Assembly: GCA_038734275.1 (NCBI GenBank)
Contig: JAVYOO010000004.1
Location: 48,565 to 112,564, forward strand
DNA: 64,000 nucleotides
Direction: 5' to 3'
Source: Archaeoglobaceae archaeon
GTDB lineage: Archaea; Halobacteriota; Archaeoglobi; Archaeoglobales; Archaeoglobaceae
Shown here: piece by piece, positions 1-8,043 of the stretch
Layout: every line of letters begins with the position of its first letter
Position numbering within the stretch: position 1 is the stretch's first letter
Translations under genes and position numbers: made by a program
Notes under the pieces: model-generated
What the model saw: the letters and a program-made list of their open reading frames with translations, nothing else
The model's database searches: none
What the model was told of the DNA's origin: nothing

Positions 1-2
1 AG

Positions 3-839
3 ATATCTGATTTAGATAAATTTCAGTTACCCAGGGGGGTTTTACATGCAATATTGATGCAGAAAAAAATTGAAAGTGTTAAGAAAAAATATCACCTGTT
101 CTCCGGGAGAACGAAAGAAATTCTTCAATTTTGGGAAGAAAGAAAAAGTTTTCCACAATGGTTAACTTTAACGCCTGTTCTTAAAGTGAGATTGCTACTT
201 AAAGGAATGGAATTTTCAACCAAAGAAATAAATAGATCGCTTAAAGAACCCATGTCTCTTGACAGGGACCTTTCGAGTATAGTTTATGATGCAGTGGTGA
301 GGGATTTCGTTTACTCTCCACTTGCAGCAAAGCTTCAGACAGTGCTGGGAAAAATTGGAGAGAAGATAATTGAAGACAAGCTGAAAGATCTCGGTATAAA
401 ATTCAAGACTGAAAAAGAGCTCAAAATGCAGAAAACGCCTGATTTCTATTTTGAAGAGTCCTTGGAACTTTTCGGAAAAAAGCTGAGATGGATTGAGAGC
501 AAAGCTCTATTTGCAGACTTGCAAACTTATGGACTCTATTTCAGGAAGCAGATTTCAAAATACATTGAGCTTTTTGGCGAAGGGCTCGTGGTTTACTGGC
601 GCGGTTCTCTTCATGGACTTCCGGTTAGCGATGGCTGTGAGTTTGATGGAGAATTAAAGAGAAAGCTTCTTGAGATGACAATAACTGTTTCTAAGGACGA
701 GTTTGCAGACGGAGATTCATTAAAACTCGCTGAGAAATTTATTGAGAATTACATCACGGCAGATAAAATACCATACAACACTGAAGTCATTAGGATACTC
801 AAAAACATGGGTTTTAAGGTTCTGGTCGATCGAAGTTAG
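3..839 (+). CDS. TPD-family PD-(D/E)XK nuclease-like protein, homolog of CDIN1/C15orf41 (5' truncated by window)
   Basis: The reading frame is open from base 3 without a stop, so the gene probably starts before the window; the first in-window start codons are TTG 54 and ATG 57. Residues upstream of these (a K-F-Q-L-P-R-G-V-L-H-A-I-like stretch) resemble the helical N-terminal region of human CDIN1, which argues against a start at 57. The family signature is clear: KTPDF at about bases 433-447, then WIESKA about 20 residues later, giving the D...ExK pattern of a PD-(D/E)XK nuclease fold, followed by a Q-x-x-K-Y-x-x-x-F-G-x-G-L-V-V-Y-W segment that matches CDIN1 almost residue for residue. In animals CDIN1 partners with Codanin-1; the archaeal substrate is not known to me. 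A structure-specific DNA nuclease role is inference. No operon partner is visible. Confidence 0.8.
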   Translation: MSDLDKFQLPRGVLHAILMQKKIESVKKKYHLFSGRTKEILQFWEERKSFPQWLTLTPVLKVRLLLKGMEFSTKEINRSLKEPMSLDRDLSSIVYDAVVRDFVYSPLAAKLQTVLGKIGEKIIEDKLKDLGIKFKTEKELKMQKTPDFYFEESLELFGKKLRWIESKALFADLQTYGLYFRKQISKYIELFGEGLVVYWRGSLHGLPVSDGCEFDGELKRKLLEMTITVSKDEFADGDSLKLAEKFIENYITADKIPYNTEVIRILKNMGFKVLVDRS

Positions 840-859
840 CATTTAGGTATAACGAAAAA

Positions 860-867
860 TTTATAAT
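860..867 (+). promoter_or_regulatory. TATA box for the DUF996 gene
   Basis: The AT-rich box TTTATAAT is centred about 26 bases before the ATG at 889, the spacing expected for a leaderless archaeal transcript. This supports ATG 889 over the in-frame TTG at 874. Confidence 0.55.
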
Positions 868-888
868 GTAAAATTGCATCAATTCAGC

Positions 889-1449
889 ATGGGTAATCTG
901 GCTTCTGCAAAAAATTTAGGTGGTATAGGCTCAATATTGATAGTTGTTGGAGCGCTAATCCCTGTAATAGGGACAGCAGTAGCGATTGTTGGATTTATAA
1001 TGGTTCTAATAGCGGTAAAATACATCTCCGATGAAACAAAAGACCCAGGAATATTCAAAAATTACCTATTTTCGTTCATTTTCGCTATAGTCGCATTTGT
1101 AGTTGCCGTATTAGTTTTAGTTATGGGTTATTTAGGACTTTTGCTTTCGGGAGGAAATTCGGATTCTGGGTTGGTTAATTTTTTAGCTTCTATAGGTTTA
1201 GCATTGGTTGCTTTCTGGATCTTGGTGATTCTAAGTGCAGTATTCCTTAGAAGAAGCTACAATTCAATTTATGCACACACGAAGGTATCTCTTTTCAGCA
1301 CAACTGCTACTGTTTACCTAATAGGGGCTTTTTTGGTTATAGTTTTAATCGGATTGGTAATTGTCTTCATAGCCATGATCTTACAAATCGTTGCCTTCTT
1401 CTCTTTGCCCGAAATGATTGAAACGCAAGCTACCAGCGGACAACAATAA
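889..1449 (+). CDS. DUF996-like multi-pass membrane protein
   Basis: This is a 186-residue protein with four or five hydrophobic segments (roughly residues 12-45, 60-90, 98-120 and 145-175) and no catalytic motif. The N-terminal stretch with L-A-S-A-K-N-L-G-G-I-G-S is typical of the DUF996 family of small archaeal membrane proteins. ATG 889 is preferred over TTG 874 because a TATA box lies 26 bases before it and family members begin just before the LGGIG motif. Its function is unknown. It is followed by a convergent histidine kinase gene with a hairpin between them, so it is probably transcribed alone. Confidence 0.7.
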   Translation: MGNLASAKNLGGIGSILIVVGALIPVIGTAVAIVGFIMVLIAVKYISDETKDPGIFKNYLFSFIFAIVAFVVAVLVLVMGYLGLLLSGGNSDSGLVNFLASIGLALVAFWILVILSAVFLRRSYNSIYAHTKVSLFSTTATVYLIGAFLVIVLIGLVIVFIAMILQIVAFFSLPEMIETQATSGQQ

Positions 1450-1506
1450 TATATTTGAAATAAGACTTAAATATGAGATTAAAAATTATGGTTGCAATAT
1501 TGGGTA

Positions 1507-1561
1507 GGAATAATATCTCGATTGGAAGGATGGAAAGTATTGCATCTTCCTGCCTTATTCC
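1507..1561. terminator. Nested inverted repeat between convergent genes
   Basis: GGAATAA (1507-1513) pairs with TTATTCC (1555-1561), and inside it GGAAGGATG (1524-1532) pairs with CATCTTCC (1543-1550) with one bulged G. It lies between the ends of the DUF996 gene and the convergent kinase gene, so a transcript-end structure is the simplest reading. A small structured RNA is not excluded. Confidence 0.35.
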
Positions 1562-1607
1562 ATGACAGCAAACGAGGTTTTCAGCCAAAGTTTGTTAGAT
1601 TTTTAAT

Positions 1608-2636
1608 TTAAACGGTTGAGGAAGATTCTGATTGAAGACTGGCGGAATTCCGGGTTGTCTGGTTATCAGGAGAATATTTGGGAAGTCTTATTATGAAGAG
1701 TGTCCCTTTCTCGTGATCTCCAAGCTCTATCTCACCATTGTAGCTCTCAATTAATTTTTTTACTATGAAAAGACCAAGCCCACTCCCTCCTGTTGTAAAA
1801 CCTCTTTCAAATATCCTATGTCTGTATTCTTTTGCTATACCTGTGCCATTATCACTAAAAAGTATTTCCCAATGATCGACCCCATCCATAACCCTTATAT
1901 TGACTTCTGTGGCTCTACCATGTTTTATTGCGTTGCTGAAAAGATTTTCAAAGACACTATAAATTCCTTCATTTGCAATAACAATAGCATCGCCTTCTAT
2001 CCTAACTTTTATTTCGAAACTCGATGAAACTTCTTTTATTACTTCTGAGAGTTTGTATGGTTTCTTGACATCTACGGCAGAAGATTCTAGTTCTCTAACT
2101 TTTTTAATTAGTCTCGAGCCAGCTGTTATACTCTCGAGGATTTTCTTTACGTATTCTGGTGTGTATTCTTCTTCGAGCAATTCGCAGTAAGACTGTATTC
2201 GGGTGAATATATTTGAAATATCGTGGCGAAGCATGCTGTTGAGGAATCTAAGATACTCGTTTAAAGATTCGACCTTTTTCTGTAATTTTATCCTTTCAGA
2301 TACATCGGTGTATGTCAGGATACAGAATGGTTTTCCATCTATCTCCGCATACCGTGCTCTTGCTTCTATCCAAACAATTTCTCCTTTGGAAGTTATTGCA
2401 CGAATAATTATTGCAGGATCAGGATTTTTTCTTTTCTGAAGAAATGTTTCGAGAACGTATTGAGCAAGCTTTTCATAATCCTCAGGGATGAAATATTTAT
2501 GCGGATTGGTAACCGCTTCTTCGTAATCGAGACCACTTCTTTCAAGTAAAATCTTGTTAACATAGGTTACTCTACCCTCTCCATTAATTATAACAACTGC
2601 TGCTGAAAGTTCATCTACTACACTTTTCCAGTCCAT
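1608..2636 (-). CDS. PAS-domain sensor histidine kinase
   Basis: The 342-residue protein has one N-terminal PAS domain (about residues 5-118, ending in the YTDVSERIKLQ PAC-type sequence), a dimerisation helix with phospho-acceptor H138 in LRHDISNIF, and a HATPase_c domain with N box N235 (NLFSNAIKHG), G1 DNGTGI at 262-267 and G2 GSGLGL at 284-289. There are no membrane segments, so it is a cytosolic sensor. The C-terminal 20 residues are Ser/Thr-rich and low complexity. No response regulator is adjacent; the nearest is at 10613. It is closely related to the broken kinase at 40914-41936 (same PAS and H-box wording), so the two are paralogs. Its ligand is unknown. Confidence 0.9.
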   Translation of the reverse strand: MDWKSVVDELSAAVVIINGEGRVTYVNKILLERSGLDYEEAVTNPHKYFIPEDYEKLAQYVLETFLQKRKNPDPAIIIRAITSKGEIVWIEARARYAEIDGKPFCILTYTDVSERIKLQKKVESLNEYLRFLNSMLRHDISNIFTRIQSYCELLEEEYTPEYVKKILESITAGSRLIKKVRELESSAVDVKKPYKLSEVIKEVSSSFEIKVRIEGDAIVIANEGIYSVFENLFSNAIKHGRATEVNIRVMDGVDHWEILFSDNGTGIAKEYRHRIFERGFTTGGSGLGLFIVKKLIESYNGEIELGDHEKGTLFIIRLPKYSPDNQTTRNSASLQSESSSTV

Positions 2637-2720
2637 AAATGAGAGAGGTGATCATTTCGATATCTATTTTTCGGTTGCAGATGTTTCCATAAACTGGGCT
2701 TTACAAATTCGGAGGGGGGC

Positions 2721-2730
2721 TATACTTAAA
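2721..2730 (+). promoter_or_regulatory. TATA box for hisH
   Basis: TATACTTAAA is centred about 28 bases before the hisH ATG at 2754, consistent with a leaderless or near-leaderless transcript. A G-rich run lies just upstream. Confidence 0.5.
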
Positions 2731-2753
2731 AACACAGATGAGAATTTATCTTA

Positions 2754-3341
2754 ATGATTGCAATCTTGAACTATGGAGTTGGGAACCTGAAAAGTGTATT
2801 AAACGCGATAAGAAGAGTTGGAGGCAATGCCAAAGTCACTTCAGAACGAAATGAAATAAAAAACGCTTCAGCAATCATATTTCCTGGAGTAGGAGCTTTT
2901 AAGCCCGCAATAGAAAAGATCGTAAACTCGAATTACGAATTTCCAGATGTTCCCAAGCTTGGAATATGTCTGGGAATGCAACTATTTGCTACAAGAAGCT
3001 TTGAAAACGGCATTCATTCGGGATTAAATTATATACCGGGTGAAGTCGTGAGATTTCCAGCTTCTGTGGGAAAAATTCCCCACATGGGCTGGAATGAGCT
3101 GAGAATAAAGAAAGAATGTGAGATACTGGACGGGATTGAAGACGGAACTCAGTTTTACTTTGTCCATTCTTATTACTTGAAGACAGATGAAAAATTCGTT
3201 ATAGCTGAGACAGACTATGGAATCGTATTCGCCTCTGCGGTGGCTTTTAAAGATTGCTATGGTCTGCAATTCCATCCAGAAAAAAGTGGAGATAATGGTC
3301 TAAAAATTCTAAGTAATTTTATTAAATTAGTTAAAAAGTAG
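2754..3341 (+). CDS. hisH: Imidazole glycerol phosphate synthase subunit HisH
   Basis: This is the glutamine amidotransferase subunit that supplies ammonia to HisF for imidazole glycerol phosphate and AICAR formation in histidine biosynthesis. The 195-residue length is normal for HisH. The N-terminal NYGVGNLKSV motif, the nucleophile elbow GICLGMQ with the catalytic Cys, and the C-terminal FHPEKS segment carrying the catalytic His and Glu are all present, making a complete class I triad. HisF is not in the neighbourhood, so the gene is a stand-alone histidine gene as is common in archaea. It runs convergently up to the uracil-DNA glycosylase gene, the two ending back to back at 3341/3342. Confidence 0.95.
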   Translation: MIAILNYGVGNLKSVLNAIRRVGGNAKVTSERNEIKNASAIIFPGVGAFKPAIEKIVNSNYEFPDVPKLGICLGMQLFATRSFENGIHSGLNYIPGEVVRFPASVGKIPHMGWNELRIKKECEILDGIEDGTQFYFVHSYYLKTDEKFVIAETDYGIVFASAVAFKDCYGLQFHPEKSGDNGLKILSNFIKLVKK

Positions 3342-3941
3342 TCAAAAGTCAAATAGGGTCTTTTGTTTTCCTTTTCCCCATAACTCGTTTATTATTCGAA
3401 AGTGCTTTTCGTATTCTTCTCTAAGCTGTGGTCTGTAGAGAACAGCTGCAGGATGGTAGATGGGCAATATTTTTACTTTTTTGTTCCAATTCTCCACTTC
3501 AAAAACTTTGCCACAAACTTTTGTGATTGATGTAAATGGAAGGCCAAATAGACCGAAAATAAAGCTAGCCGAATGCCTTCCGAGGCAGACTATGACTTCT
3601 GGCTTGATAACATTTAGCTGTCGGATGAGGTAGTCACCACATGCTTCTATTTCTTCAGGCAATGGGTCCCGATTATTTGGTGGTCTGCATTTTAGAACAT
3701 TGCATATGTAGACTTCTTCTCTTGTCAGTCCTATTGATGATAGCATTTCGGTCAGCAATTTACCAGCACTGCCGACAAAAGGTTCTCCCTTGAGGTCTTC
3801 TTCTCTTCCTGGTGCTTCTCCCACAAATACGATACCTGACGAAGAACTTCCAGTTCCAGGAACGTATTTGTTCTTTGTTAAATGAAGATGGCACTTCTTA
3901 CAATTCAAAATTTCCTTTTTTATGTCTTCGAGCGTCTCCAT
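3342..3941 (-). CDS. Family 4 uracil-DNA glycosylase with C-terminal PIP box
   Basis: This enzyme removes uracil from DNA, countering the fast cytosine deamination at high temperature. It has 199 residues. Four cysteines at 14, 17, 85 and 101 form the family 4 [4Fe-4S] ligand set. GEAPGREED (41-49) is the active-site water-activating motif A and the HPAAVL segment near 163 is motif B. The last seven residues, QKTLFDF (Q193, L196, F199), fit the PCNA-interacting peptide pattern QxxLxxF, so recruitment to the sliding clamp is likely. The ATG at 3941 is preceded by a structured leader (3956-4011) with its own TATA box. Confidence 0.92.
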   Translation of the reverse strand: METLEDIKKEILNCKKCHLHLTKNKYVPGTGSSSSGIVFVGEAPGREEDLKGEPFVGSAGKLLTEMLSSIGLTREEVYICNVLKCRPPNNRDPLPEEIEACGDYLIRQLNVIKPEVIVCLGRHSASFIFGLFGLPFTSITKVCGKVFEVENWNKKVKILPIYHPAAVLYRPQLREEYEKHFRIINELWGKGKQKTLFDF

Positions 3942-3955
3942 AGAGCATCATTGTA

Positions 3956-4011
3956 GCCCGCCATGTGGATTCCCATTCATCTTTATCTCATGGGACGCAT
4001 GGCTGACGGGC
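3956..4011 (-). other. Nested hairpin in the leader of the uracil-DNA glycosylase gene (candidate structured RNA)
   Basis: Three stacked inverted repeats nest inside each other: GCCCG 3956-3960 with CGGGC 4007-4011, CCATG 3961-3965 with CATGG 3998-4002 (CTGA bulged between them on the plus strand), and TCCCAT 3971-3976 with ATGGGA 3990-3995, closing a 13-base loop. An AT-rich TATA-like box on the minus strand at 4032-4045 is centred about 26 bases upstream of the first paired base, so transcription would begin at the base of the hairpin. It may be a structured 5' leader or a small RNA. No clear C/D or H/ACA box pair was found. Confidence 0.4.
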
Positions 4012-4031
4012 AAATTAAATTTGATAAGAAA

Positions 4032-4045
4032 GATTAAAAATTTTT
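4032..4045 (-). promoter_or_regulatory. TATA-like box upstream of the nested hairpin and uracil-DNA glycosylase gene
   Basis: On the minus strand this reads AAAAATTTTTAATC, centred near 4038. A start site 26 bases downstream falls at about 4012, exactly at the base of the hairpin. It lies just after the idsA stop codon. Confidence 0.4.
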
Positions 4046-4055
4046 CTCCGTAAAT

Positions 4056-5012
4056 TCACTTCCCCCTCTTTATAAGGAAATCTGTCAGTTCTTCAATTTC
4101 TCTTCTCTTTTCTTCGTTTTTAATACAGCTCAAGTTCTTTTTGGCCAGCTCTATGTATTCTTGAGCTTTTCTTTTAGCATAGTCAATTGCACCGCACTCC
4201 TGAAGTTTTTCCACGTCTTTTTTAATTTCTTCAATGCTTGCCTTTTGTTTTCCAAACGTCTTGAGCTCGACACCTTGTTCGAGTGCTTTTATCACTATAA
4301 GAGTCTTTTTTCCCTTAACGATATCACTTCCCCAGTCTTTACCGATATCTTTACCTATCAGGTCAAGTATGTCGTCGTGGATTTGGAAACCGATTCCTGC
4401 AAATATTCCGTAGTCCCAAAGTGGTTGAAAATGGTCTTTTTTTCCAAATAACACTGCGGGAAGTGATGATGACGCCGCGATAAGCACCCCTGTCTTTAAT
4501 TTTACCATTTCGAGATACTCTGGCTCCTTTATATTTCTCTTCTCGAAGCTCATGTCCATGAACTGTCCTTCGCATATCTTTACACACACATCTGCTATGA
4601 GTTCTACAGCCCTTCTTATATTTTCTCCATCAACCTTGCACTTAGAAATAAGACTGAAAGCCTCAGCAAAAAGGGTGTCTCCAGCGAGAATCGCTGTTGC
4701 CTCCCCAAAAAGTGTGTGGACAGTTTTAACATTTCTTCGCATTTCGTCCCGGTCCATGATGTCGTCATGGATGAGTGTGAAGTTGTGTATGGCTTCAAGG
4801 GCAACGATTGCGGGCATAATTCTTTGATAATCTTCTCCCAGAGCTTCTGTTACAACCATCGCTATTATGGGACGAAGCCTTTTTCCACCAGCTTTGATTA
4901 GATGCCTTGCAGCTTTATACAATTCTAACTCTTTTTCGGGTAAGTAGCATTGTATGGCTTCGTTAATTATTCTAGCCCTATCCTGTAAATCTTTCATCTT
5001 CTCCCTCCACAA
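4056..5012 (-). CDS. idsA: Geranylgeranyl diphosphate synthase-type polyprenyl synthase
   Basis: This head-to-tail prenyltransferase condenses IPP with allylic diphosphates to make the C20 (possibly C25) chain of archaeal lipids. It has 318 residues. The first aspartate-rich motif DDIMD is at 83-87 and the second, DDILD, is near 215. The fifth residue before the first motif is F78; an aromatic there is typical of archaeal type I GGPP synthases and limits the product to C20. GGKRLRP near 42-48 binds IPP. The gene overlaps the end of fni by 19 bases and is the last gene of the mvk-ipk-fni-idsA operon, so the pathway from mevalonate phosphate to lipid chain is translated from one transcript. Confidence 0.93.
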   Translation of the reverse strand: MWREKMKDLQDRARIINEAIQCYLPEKELELYKAARHLIKAGGKRLRPIIAMVVTEALGEDYQRIMPAIVALEAIHNFTLIHDDIMDRDEMRRNVKTVHTLFGEATAILAGDTLFAEAFSLISKCKVDGENIRRAVELIADVCVKICEGQFMDMSFEKRNIKEPEYLEMVKLKTGVLIAASSSLPAVLFGKKDHFQPLWDYGIFAGIGFQIHDDILDLIGKDIGKDWGSDIVKGKKTLIVIKALEQGVELKTFGKQKASIEEIKKDVEKLQECGAIDYAKRKAQEYIELAKKNLSCIKNEEKRREIEELTDFLIKRGK

Positions 5013-6061
5013 AAACTCTCAAGATCCAAACCTCTAAACTTTATCCATTCTGCAAGTTTTCCGCTTATAAACAAAGGCTTTCTTTTTAATTCCTCAACTT
5101 GTATACAACCCGTCAAAAACATTGCAGTTTTGAACCCAAGCAAAAATCTACGAATTCTTCTTTCCACCGCATCAGGACTAATTTTTGCTGGGGCCAAGAA
5201 AGGCAATGCTGAACTTGCGAGTTTAGCTCCAAGTGCAATGCTTTTCGCAACATCTAAGCCAGTCCTAATCCCCCCTGTAGCAATGGTTGGCAAAACGTCT
5301 GCGCAGTCAACTATCGAAAAGGCTGTAGGAATTCCCCAGTCTGCAAATTCGAATCCAACATCTCTTATAACATCATCTTCGCTTCTGTATGCTTCTACAA
5401 TGCTAAAAGAAGTCCCCCCCTTACCTCCAACGTCGATTGCAAAAGCTCCGGCTTTTTTTAATTTTATTGCAACCTCTCTACTGATCCCAGCACCCGTCTC
5501 CTTTACAATGACCGGAACCTTAACACTCTTGCAAATTCCTTCAATGGCTTCAAGGCAACCCTTCGCATTTTTATCTCCCTCGTCCTGAACGGCTTCCTGA
5601 AGGTAGTTTAGATGAATTGCAACAGCATCTGCATCCACCATTTCGATTACTTTATCCACAATCTCAGAGTCTTTAATAATCTGCGGTGCACCGATATTTG
5701 CGTAAATAAAAGCTTTTGGAGCCCTTTCTCGCACGATTGAGAATGTATTAACAACTTTTTCATCTTCTAAACCTGCTCTCTGGCTTCCAACACCCATTCC
5801 AATGCCTGTATTCTCGACCGCTATTGCAAGATTCTCATTTATTTTCTCTGTTTCTTCATGCCCCCCCGTCATTGAGGCTATGATAAAAGGAAAGGACAAC
5901 CTCTTATTTAAAAATTCCACTGATGGGTCTATATCTGAAAAATCTATCTCGGGGATTGCGTTGTGAATTAACATGACATCTTCCAGTCCTGTATAACCTG
6001 TCTCCACTTCTTCGGTTAGGCATATTCTTATGTGATCCAACTTTCTTTTTCCAGTTTTCAC
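4994..6061 (-). CDS. fni: Type 2 isopentenyl-diphosphate delta-isomerase
   Basis: This FMN- and NAD(P)H-dependent enzyme interconverts IPP and DMAPP, giving the starter unit for idsA. It has 355 residues and a TIM-barrel sequence pattern. Visible marks are the N-terminal RKLDHIRIC segment, IASMTGG (about 62-68) for FMN binding, a GSQRAG motif, an N-Y-L-Q-E conserved block in the barrel, VIVKETGAGIS, and ATGGIRTGLD near the C-terminus for FMN phosphate binding. The start overlaps the ipk stop by 4 bases (ATGA) and its end overlaps idsA by 19 bases, so the three genes are translationally coupled. Confidence 0.95.
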   Translation of the reverse strand: MKTGKRKLDHIRICLTEEVETGYTGLEDVMLIHNAIPEIDFSDIDPSVEFLNKRLSFPFIIASMTGGHEETEKINENLAIAVENTGIGMGVGSQRAGLEDEKVVNTFSIVRERAPKAFIYANIGAPQIIKDSEIVDKVIEMVDADAVAIHLNYLQEAVQDEGDKNAKGCLEAIEGICKSVKVPVIVKETGAGISREVAIKLKKAGAFAIDVGGKGGTSFSIVEAYRSEDDVIRDVGFEFADWGIPTAFSIVDCADVLPTIATGGIRTGLDVAKSIALGAKLASSALPFLAPAKISPDAVERRIRRFLLGFKTAMFLTGCIQVEELKRKPLFISGKLAEWIKFRGLDLESFCGGRR

Positions 6062-6723
6062 AGAATCACCTCAGTCCCGATCTCTTCGCCGTTCAGAAAC
6101 TTCTTAACATTTTCCCCGCAACCCATGAATATAAAAACTCTGCATTTATGTTTCATACTGAGGACTCTCTCAATCTTTCCGCTCATTTTTCCAGTTGCAT
6201 CATTTTCACCAATTTGATCCGCTCTCATCTCGCGGGTGAATTTTTTGACAACTTTCCCCCCAACGATAATGCCTTCGACGTTGGTTGCAAAACCAACTCT
6301 TTCAACCTTAAATTTCTCTGCAAGTTCTACGACGAGATCATCTCCAGAAGTGATTCCAAAGTTCAGATTCACATCTCCATGAAGCACTGGCAGAAATCCC
6401 TTCTTCAAAAATTCCGCGATCTTGGAAAAGTCGCAAGTCATCGGATGCATACCGATTGCGGGAACGCCGAACTCGATTAACTTCTTGCAGAACTTCTCGT
6501 TCAGCCTTACACATGCGTCATGGATTTTGGCAATCGAAACAGGATCGTCAAGCCCAAATTTTTTAACATGTGGATGACCAAATGAACCAGCTCCGTGAAC
6601 AAGGATCAAATCCTCGTAATTCTCCGCGATAGCTGAGGATATCTCTTCTATTGCTATCTCGTTGAAAGTCTCAAATTTTTCTTTCTGTGTGAGAACAGAG
6701 CCTCCGATTTTAAGAATCTTCAA
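6058..6723 (-). CDS. ipk: Isopentenyl phosphate kinase
   Basis: This amino acid kinase-fold enzyme phosphorylates isopentenyl phosphate to IPP, the last step of the archaeal mevalonate branch. KIGGS at residues 5-9 with K5 binds phosphates. HGAGSFGH (43-50) ends in H50, the histidine that distinguishes isopentenyl phosphate kinases from related carbamate kinases. TSGDD (about 130-134) and the GKMSGK stretch near the C-terminus match the ATP-binding part. At 221 residues it is somewhat shorter than many homologs (about 245-260), with no motif missing. It overlaps mvk upstream by 14 bases and fni downstream by 4. Confidence 0.92.
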   Translation of the reverse strand: MKILKIGGSVLTQKEKFETFNEIAIEEISSAIAENYEDLILVHGAGSFGHPHVKKFGLDDPVSIAKIHDACVRLNEKFCKKLIEFGVPAIGMHPMTCDFSKIAEFLKKGFLPVLHGDVNLNFGITSGDDLVVELAEKFKVERVGFATNVEGIIVGGKVVKKFTREMRADQIGENDATGKMSGKIERVLSMKHKCRVFIFMGCGENVKKFLNGEEIGTEVIL

Positions 6724-7564
6724 TTCTGACCCCCTCCCTTTCGGGTTTAACTAAAAAGCTCCCAGCAGGCTTTTTACCCTTGTATATCCCGAAAATGCAT
6801 CCACCGCCACCAGCTCCGGTTAGCTTAACCTTAAAACCATCTTTTTCGAGCTTGGAAATTATTTCATCGATCTCTGGTGAACTCACACCTATTGCTCTTA
6901 GTAGAGACTGGTTAATGTAAATTAGCTCTTCGAATTCTTCAATTTTACATTTGGGGGCTTTTAGGGCTATTGCATCAATTGCATCGAAAATTTTTTCCAA
7001 AACTTCCGGATATGCTTTTCGCATTTCTGCAACCTTCTCTACCATTTTCTTGGTAGATCTTTCCCACAGCTTTATTACAAAGAACTGAAATGGTAACTCT
7101 ACTCTCTGTCTCTCTGGAAAGAGCCATGAACCTCCAAAGGTTGAAATAAAGGGATCTATTCCACTTGCTCTACCCTGAACGTCGAGCTCAACCCTCTTCG
7201 CGATCTCAAATATCTCCTCATTGTTTAAGTGAGCTCCGAATTCCTCACTCAAAGCCATGAGAGTGGCAACTGTTACTGCTGCAGAGCTTCCGAGTCCGGA
7301 AGCGATTGGAATCTCGCTTTTTACAATTATCTCTGCTCCATCAATTTTTTTAATATCAGAAAACCTCTTTATTGCGGTGCTTATATAGGGGTGCACTTTG
7401 AAATCGATTCCGGTAGCTCCAAGCGGGGAAATAATACGAAAATCGTTGCTTTTCTTAACTTTTACCCTGCATCGTAGATTAATAGCAGATACAAGGGCGT
7501 GTCTTCCGTAAACGACCGAATGCTCCCCGAAGAGTATAATCTTTCCAGGAGCAGAGGCGATCAT
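6710..7564 (-). CDS. mvk: Mevalonate kinase
   Basis: This GHMP kinase phosphorylates mevalonate to mevalonate 5-phosphate and is the first gene of the isoprenoid operon. It has 284 residues. APGKIILFGEHSVVYG at the N-terminus is the GHMP substrate-binding block. IASGLGSSAAV is the phosphate-binding loop and KLTGAGGGGCIFG is the C-terminal GHMP motif. Together with ipk this points to the archaeal route that goes through isopentenyl phosphate. No phosphomevalonate dehydratase or decarboxylase is in the window. A minus-strand TATA-like box (about 7585-7595) sits roughly 26 bases before the ATG at 7564, so the operon promoter is here. Confidence 0.95.
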   Translation of the reverse strand: MIASAPGKIILFGEHSVVYGRHALVSAINLRCRVKVKKSNDFRIISPLGATGIDFKVHPYISTAIKRFSDIKKIDGAEIIVKSEIPIASGLGSSAAVTVATLMALSEEFGAHLNNEEIFEIAKRVELDVQGRASGIDPFISTFGGSWLFPERQRVELPFQFFVIKLWERSTKKMVEKVAEMRKAYPEVLEKIFDAIDAIALKAPKCKIEEFEELIYINQSLLRAIGVSSPEIDEIISKLEKDGFKVKLTGAGGGGCIFGIYKGKKPAGSFLVKPEREGVRIEDS

Positions 7565-7624
7565 TTGACTTGCTATTTCATGAAGCTTTTAAACTTTTTT
7601 CGGAGTAAAATGATATAAAAAAGA

Positions 7625-7960
7625 TCAGGACTTTTCCAGCACTGCTCCGTCATCCATTATGATCCTTTTGCCGTCAATTCTTCCATTAATGCTGATTTTC
7701 GTTCCGAGTAAGGTAACTTTTATGGATATTTTGTCTCCATTTACCTCGTATTCACCCACAATCGAAGGTCCACCAAGATGTGATTTGTAAATCACTTCTC
7801 CATTTGGTTTGAACTCCACAGTATCTCCTTTAGAAAAAGTTGGGAATCCATTTCCTGATTTCGTGCATTCATATGTCCCAGAAACTCCCAAACCTATGCA
7901 TGCAGAGATTGCAATAACTCCAACCGCAAGCACAATAAGTGAAATTTCTCCCCTTTTCAT
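7625..7960 (-). CDS. Small secreted lipoprotein-like beta protein
   Basis: The 111-residue protein has an N-terminal signal: a charged MKRGE start, a hydrophobic core to about residue 20 and an I-S-A-C lipobox-like site with Cys21. The mature part of about 90 residues is beta-rich, with phrases such as GDTVEFKPNGEVIY, GEYEVNGDKISI and a G-x-I-D-G-K-R-I turn that recall small lipocalin-like lipoproteins (DUF5640 or similar). Function unknown. A TATA-like box about 26 bases before ATG 7960 suggests a single-gene leaderless transcript. It is separated from mvk by 60 bases, so co-transcription with it is also possible. Confidence 0.6.
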   Translation of the reverse strand: MKRGEISLIVLAVGVIAISACIGLGVSGTYECTKSGNGFPTFSKGDTVEFKPNGEVIYKSHLGGPSIVGEYEVNGDKISIKVTLLGTKISINGRIDGKRIIMDDGAVLEKS

Positions 7961-8012
7961 GTTAAACTGCTTCGGCTTTTAATTTTTAAACTTTTGCATT
8001 TCTTTCTCAAAA

Positions 8013-8022
8013 AATATTTAAA
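8013..8022 (+). promoter_or_regulatory. TATA box for the HDAC-family gene
   Basis: AATATTTAAA is centred about 26 bases before the ATG at 8044, supporting that start and a leaderless message. Confidence 0.5.
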
Positions 8023-8043
8023 GTCGGCATAAGATCATAGAGC

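Noticed and set aside
5130..5588. Long open frame opposite fni
   Set aside because: It is a mirror frame of the isomerase gene with low-complexity Ser/Pro/Ala composition and no promoter.
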